Made by a program: the position numbers and the translations under genes | Notes under the pieces: generated by a model | What the model was told of the DNA's origin: nothing | The model's database searches: none | Seen by the model: only the letters and a program-made list of their open reading frames with translations | Shown here: positions 63,633-64,000 of the stretch, piece after piece | How the letters are laid out: each line of letters begins with the position of its first letter | Position numbering within the stretch: the first letter of the stretch is position 1 | From: an uncultured candidate division Zixibacteria bacterium | GTDB taxonomy: Bacteria; Zixibacteria; MSB-5A5; GN15; PGXB01 | DNA length: 64,000 nucleotides | NCBI GenBank assembly: GCA_937925655.1 | Contig: CALAMC010000114.1 | Span: forward strand, 1-64,000 | Reading direction: 5' to 3'

Positions 63633-64000
63633 ATGACCGCCGAACGCGGAAAATTTGCAAACATCTGCAACATAATTTTCGACCTTGACGGGACTCTGAT
63701 AGATTCATCGTCGGGCATAATTCTGGCCGCCAATCAGGCTCTGGCGCGGCTGGGTTTGCCCACCCGAAGTGCGGAAGAATTAAAAAGATGTATCGGCTAT
63801 CCCCTCGAACGGTTATACGGCGATAATCCGCCCGACAGATTTGTCGAATTCAAAAACATATTCCGTCAATTGGGCAATCGGGTCATAGTGGACTCGGCCC
63901 GTCCGCTGGACGGGGTCGAGATGACCCTGGGATTATTGTCTCACAGGGGCCATCGGCTGGCGGTGGCCACCACCAAATGCCGCCGACATCTCGAAGAAAT
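63633..64000 (+). CDS. HAD-superfamily phosphatase, 5' part (runs off the window)
   Basis: The ATG at 63633 opens a frame that is still open at the last base. The first 122 residues carry the HAD motif I in IIFDLDGTLIDSSSGI, then a cap region like phosphoglycolate phosphatase (ILAANQALARLGLPTR, CIGYPLERLYGDNPPDRF) and motif II-like VATTKCRRHLEE. This is a Gph/beta-phosphoglucomutase-type enzyme. AAAAAGG precedes the start. The stop lies beyond the window. Confidence 0.85.
   Translation, partial: MTAERGKFANICNIIFDLDGTLIDSSSGIILAANQALARLGLPTRSAEELKRCIGYPLERLYGDNPPDRFVEFKNIFRQLGNRVIVDSARPLDGVEMTLGLLSHRGHRLAVATTKCRRHLEE

Overview
This window looks like a chromosomal segment from a Gram-negative bacterium of the FCB group, most likely candidate phylum Zixibacteria or a close relative. 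The evidence is two secreted peptidases ending in type I dockerin repeats with Gly-Pro-Ala-Pro linkers, TAnnTTTG-like -10 elements, AI-2E, NtrYX-like, CydAB and YfbK-type VWA proteins, and moderate GC. The phylum is an inference; marker-gene phylogeny would settle it. There are no rRNA genes, CRISPR arrays, recognisable insertion sequences or phage genes, so this is mostly ordinary chromosome.

Layout. (1) 1-8540 is a tight chemotaxis/signalling operon: the tail of one chemoreceptor, a second chemoreceptor with a CZB-type zinc motif in its periplasmic part, a FapA-like protein, then CheX-CheY-CheR-CheD-HDOD-CheY-CheX-CheB. CheA and CheW are not in view. (2) 8919-13164 holds a large PAS hybrid histidine kinase and an AI-2E permease. 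(3) 13328-17742 encodes two exported dockerin-bearing peptidases (C10 and M14). (4) 17824-20285 holds pgi and a DUF523/DUF1722 gene. (5) 20399-26036 is an ECF sigma/anti-sigma pair followed by an RND exporter, a LolA-like protein, an outer-membrane barrel and a DUF2892 protein; the sigma gene and the exporter operon share an almost identical promoter-like motif. (6) 26118-32166 holds an NtrX/NtrY-like two-component system with an upstream solute-binding-like protein, divergent from a beta-propeller lipoprotein, with two copies of a palindrome between them. (7) 32244-36060 holds a VWA protein with an apparent TonB-plug segment, a DUF6249 protein, and a second ECF sigma/anti-sigma pair with mirror-image promoters. 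(8) 36089-43560 holds a ZIP transporter, cytochrome bd oxidase (cydAB), a DASS anion symporter, a type II NADH dehydrogenase and a porin: a respiratory and uptake block. (9) 43561-45000 is a scar: tRNA-Arg(TCT), a frameshifted and truncated FG-GAP gene, and the 5' stub of another secreted protein colliding head-on with it. (10) 45132-51221 is mixed envelope and housekeeping genes. (11) 50394-56313 is a co-oriented minus-strand run: smpB, amidase, murI, rmuC, M24 peptidase and a lipoprotein, with a GT22-like enzyme at its end. (12) 56395-64000 holds a nitrilase, a response regulator, a PhaR-like regulator, rlmN, an exported protein with a winged-helix-like segment, an S41 protease and the start of a HAD phosphatase.

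The most informative new signals are regulatory: two ECF systems with visible cognate promoters, each seemingly feeding an envelope gene set, and a twin-palindrome divergent control region beside the NtrYX-like pair. Together they suggest a segment devoted largely to envelope homeostasis, export and environmental sensing.
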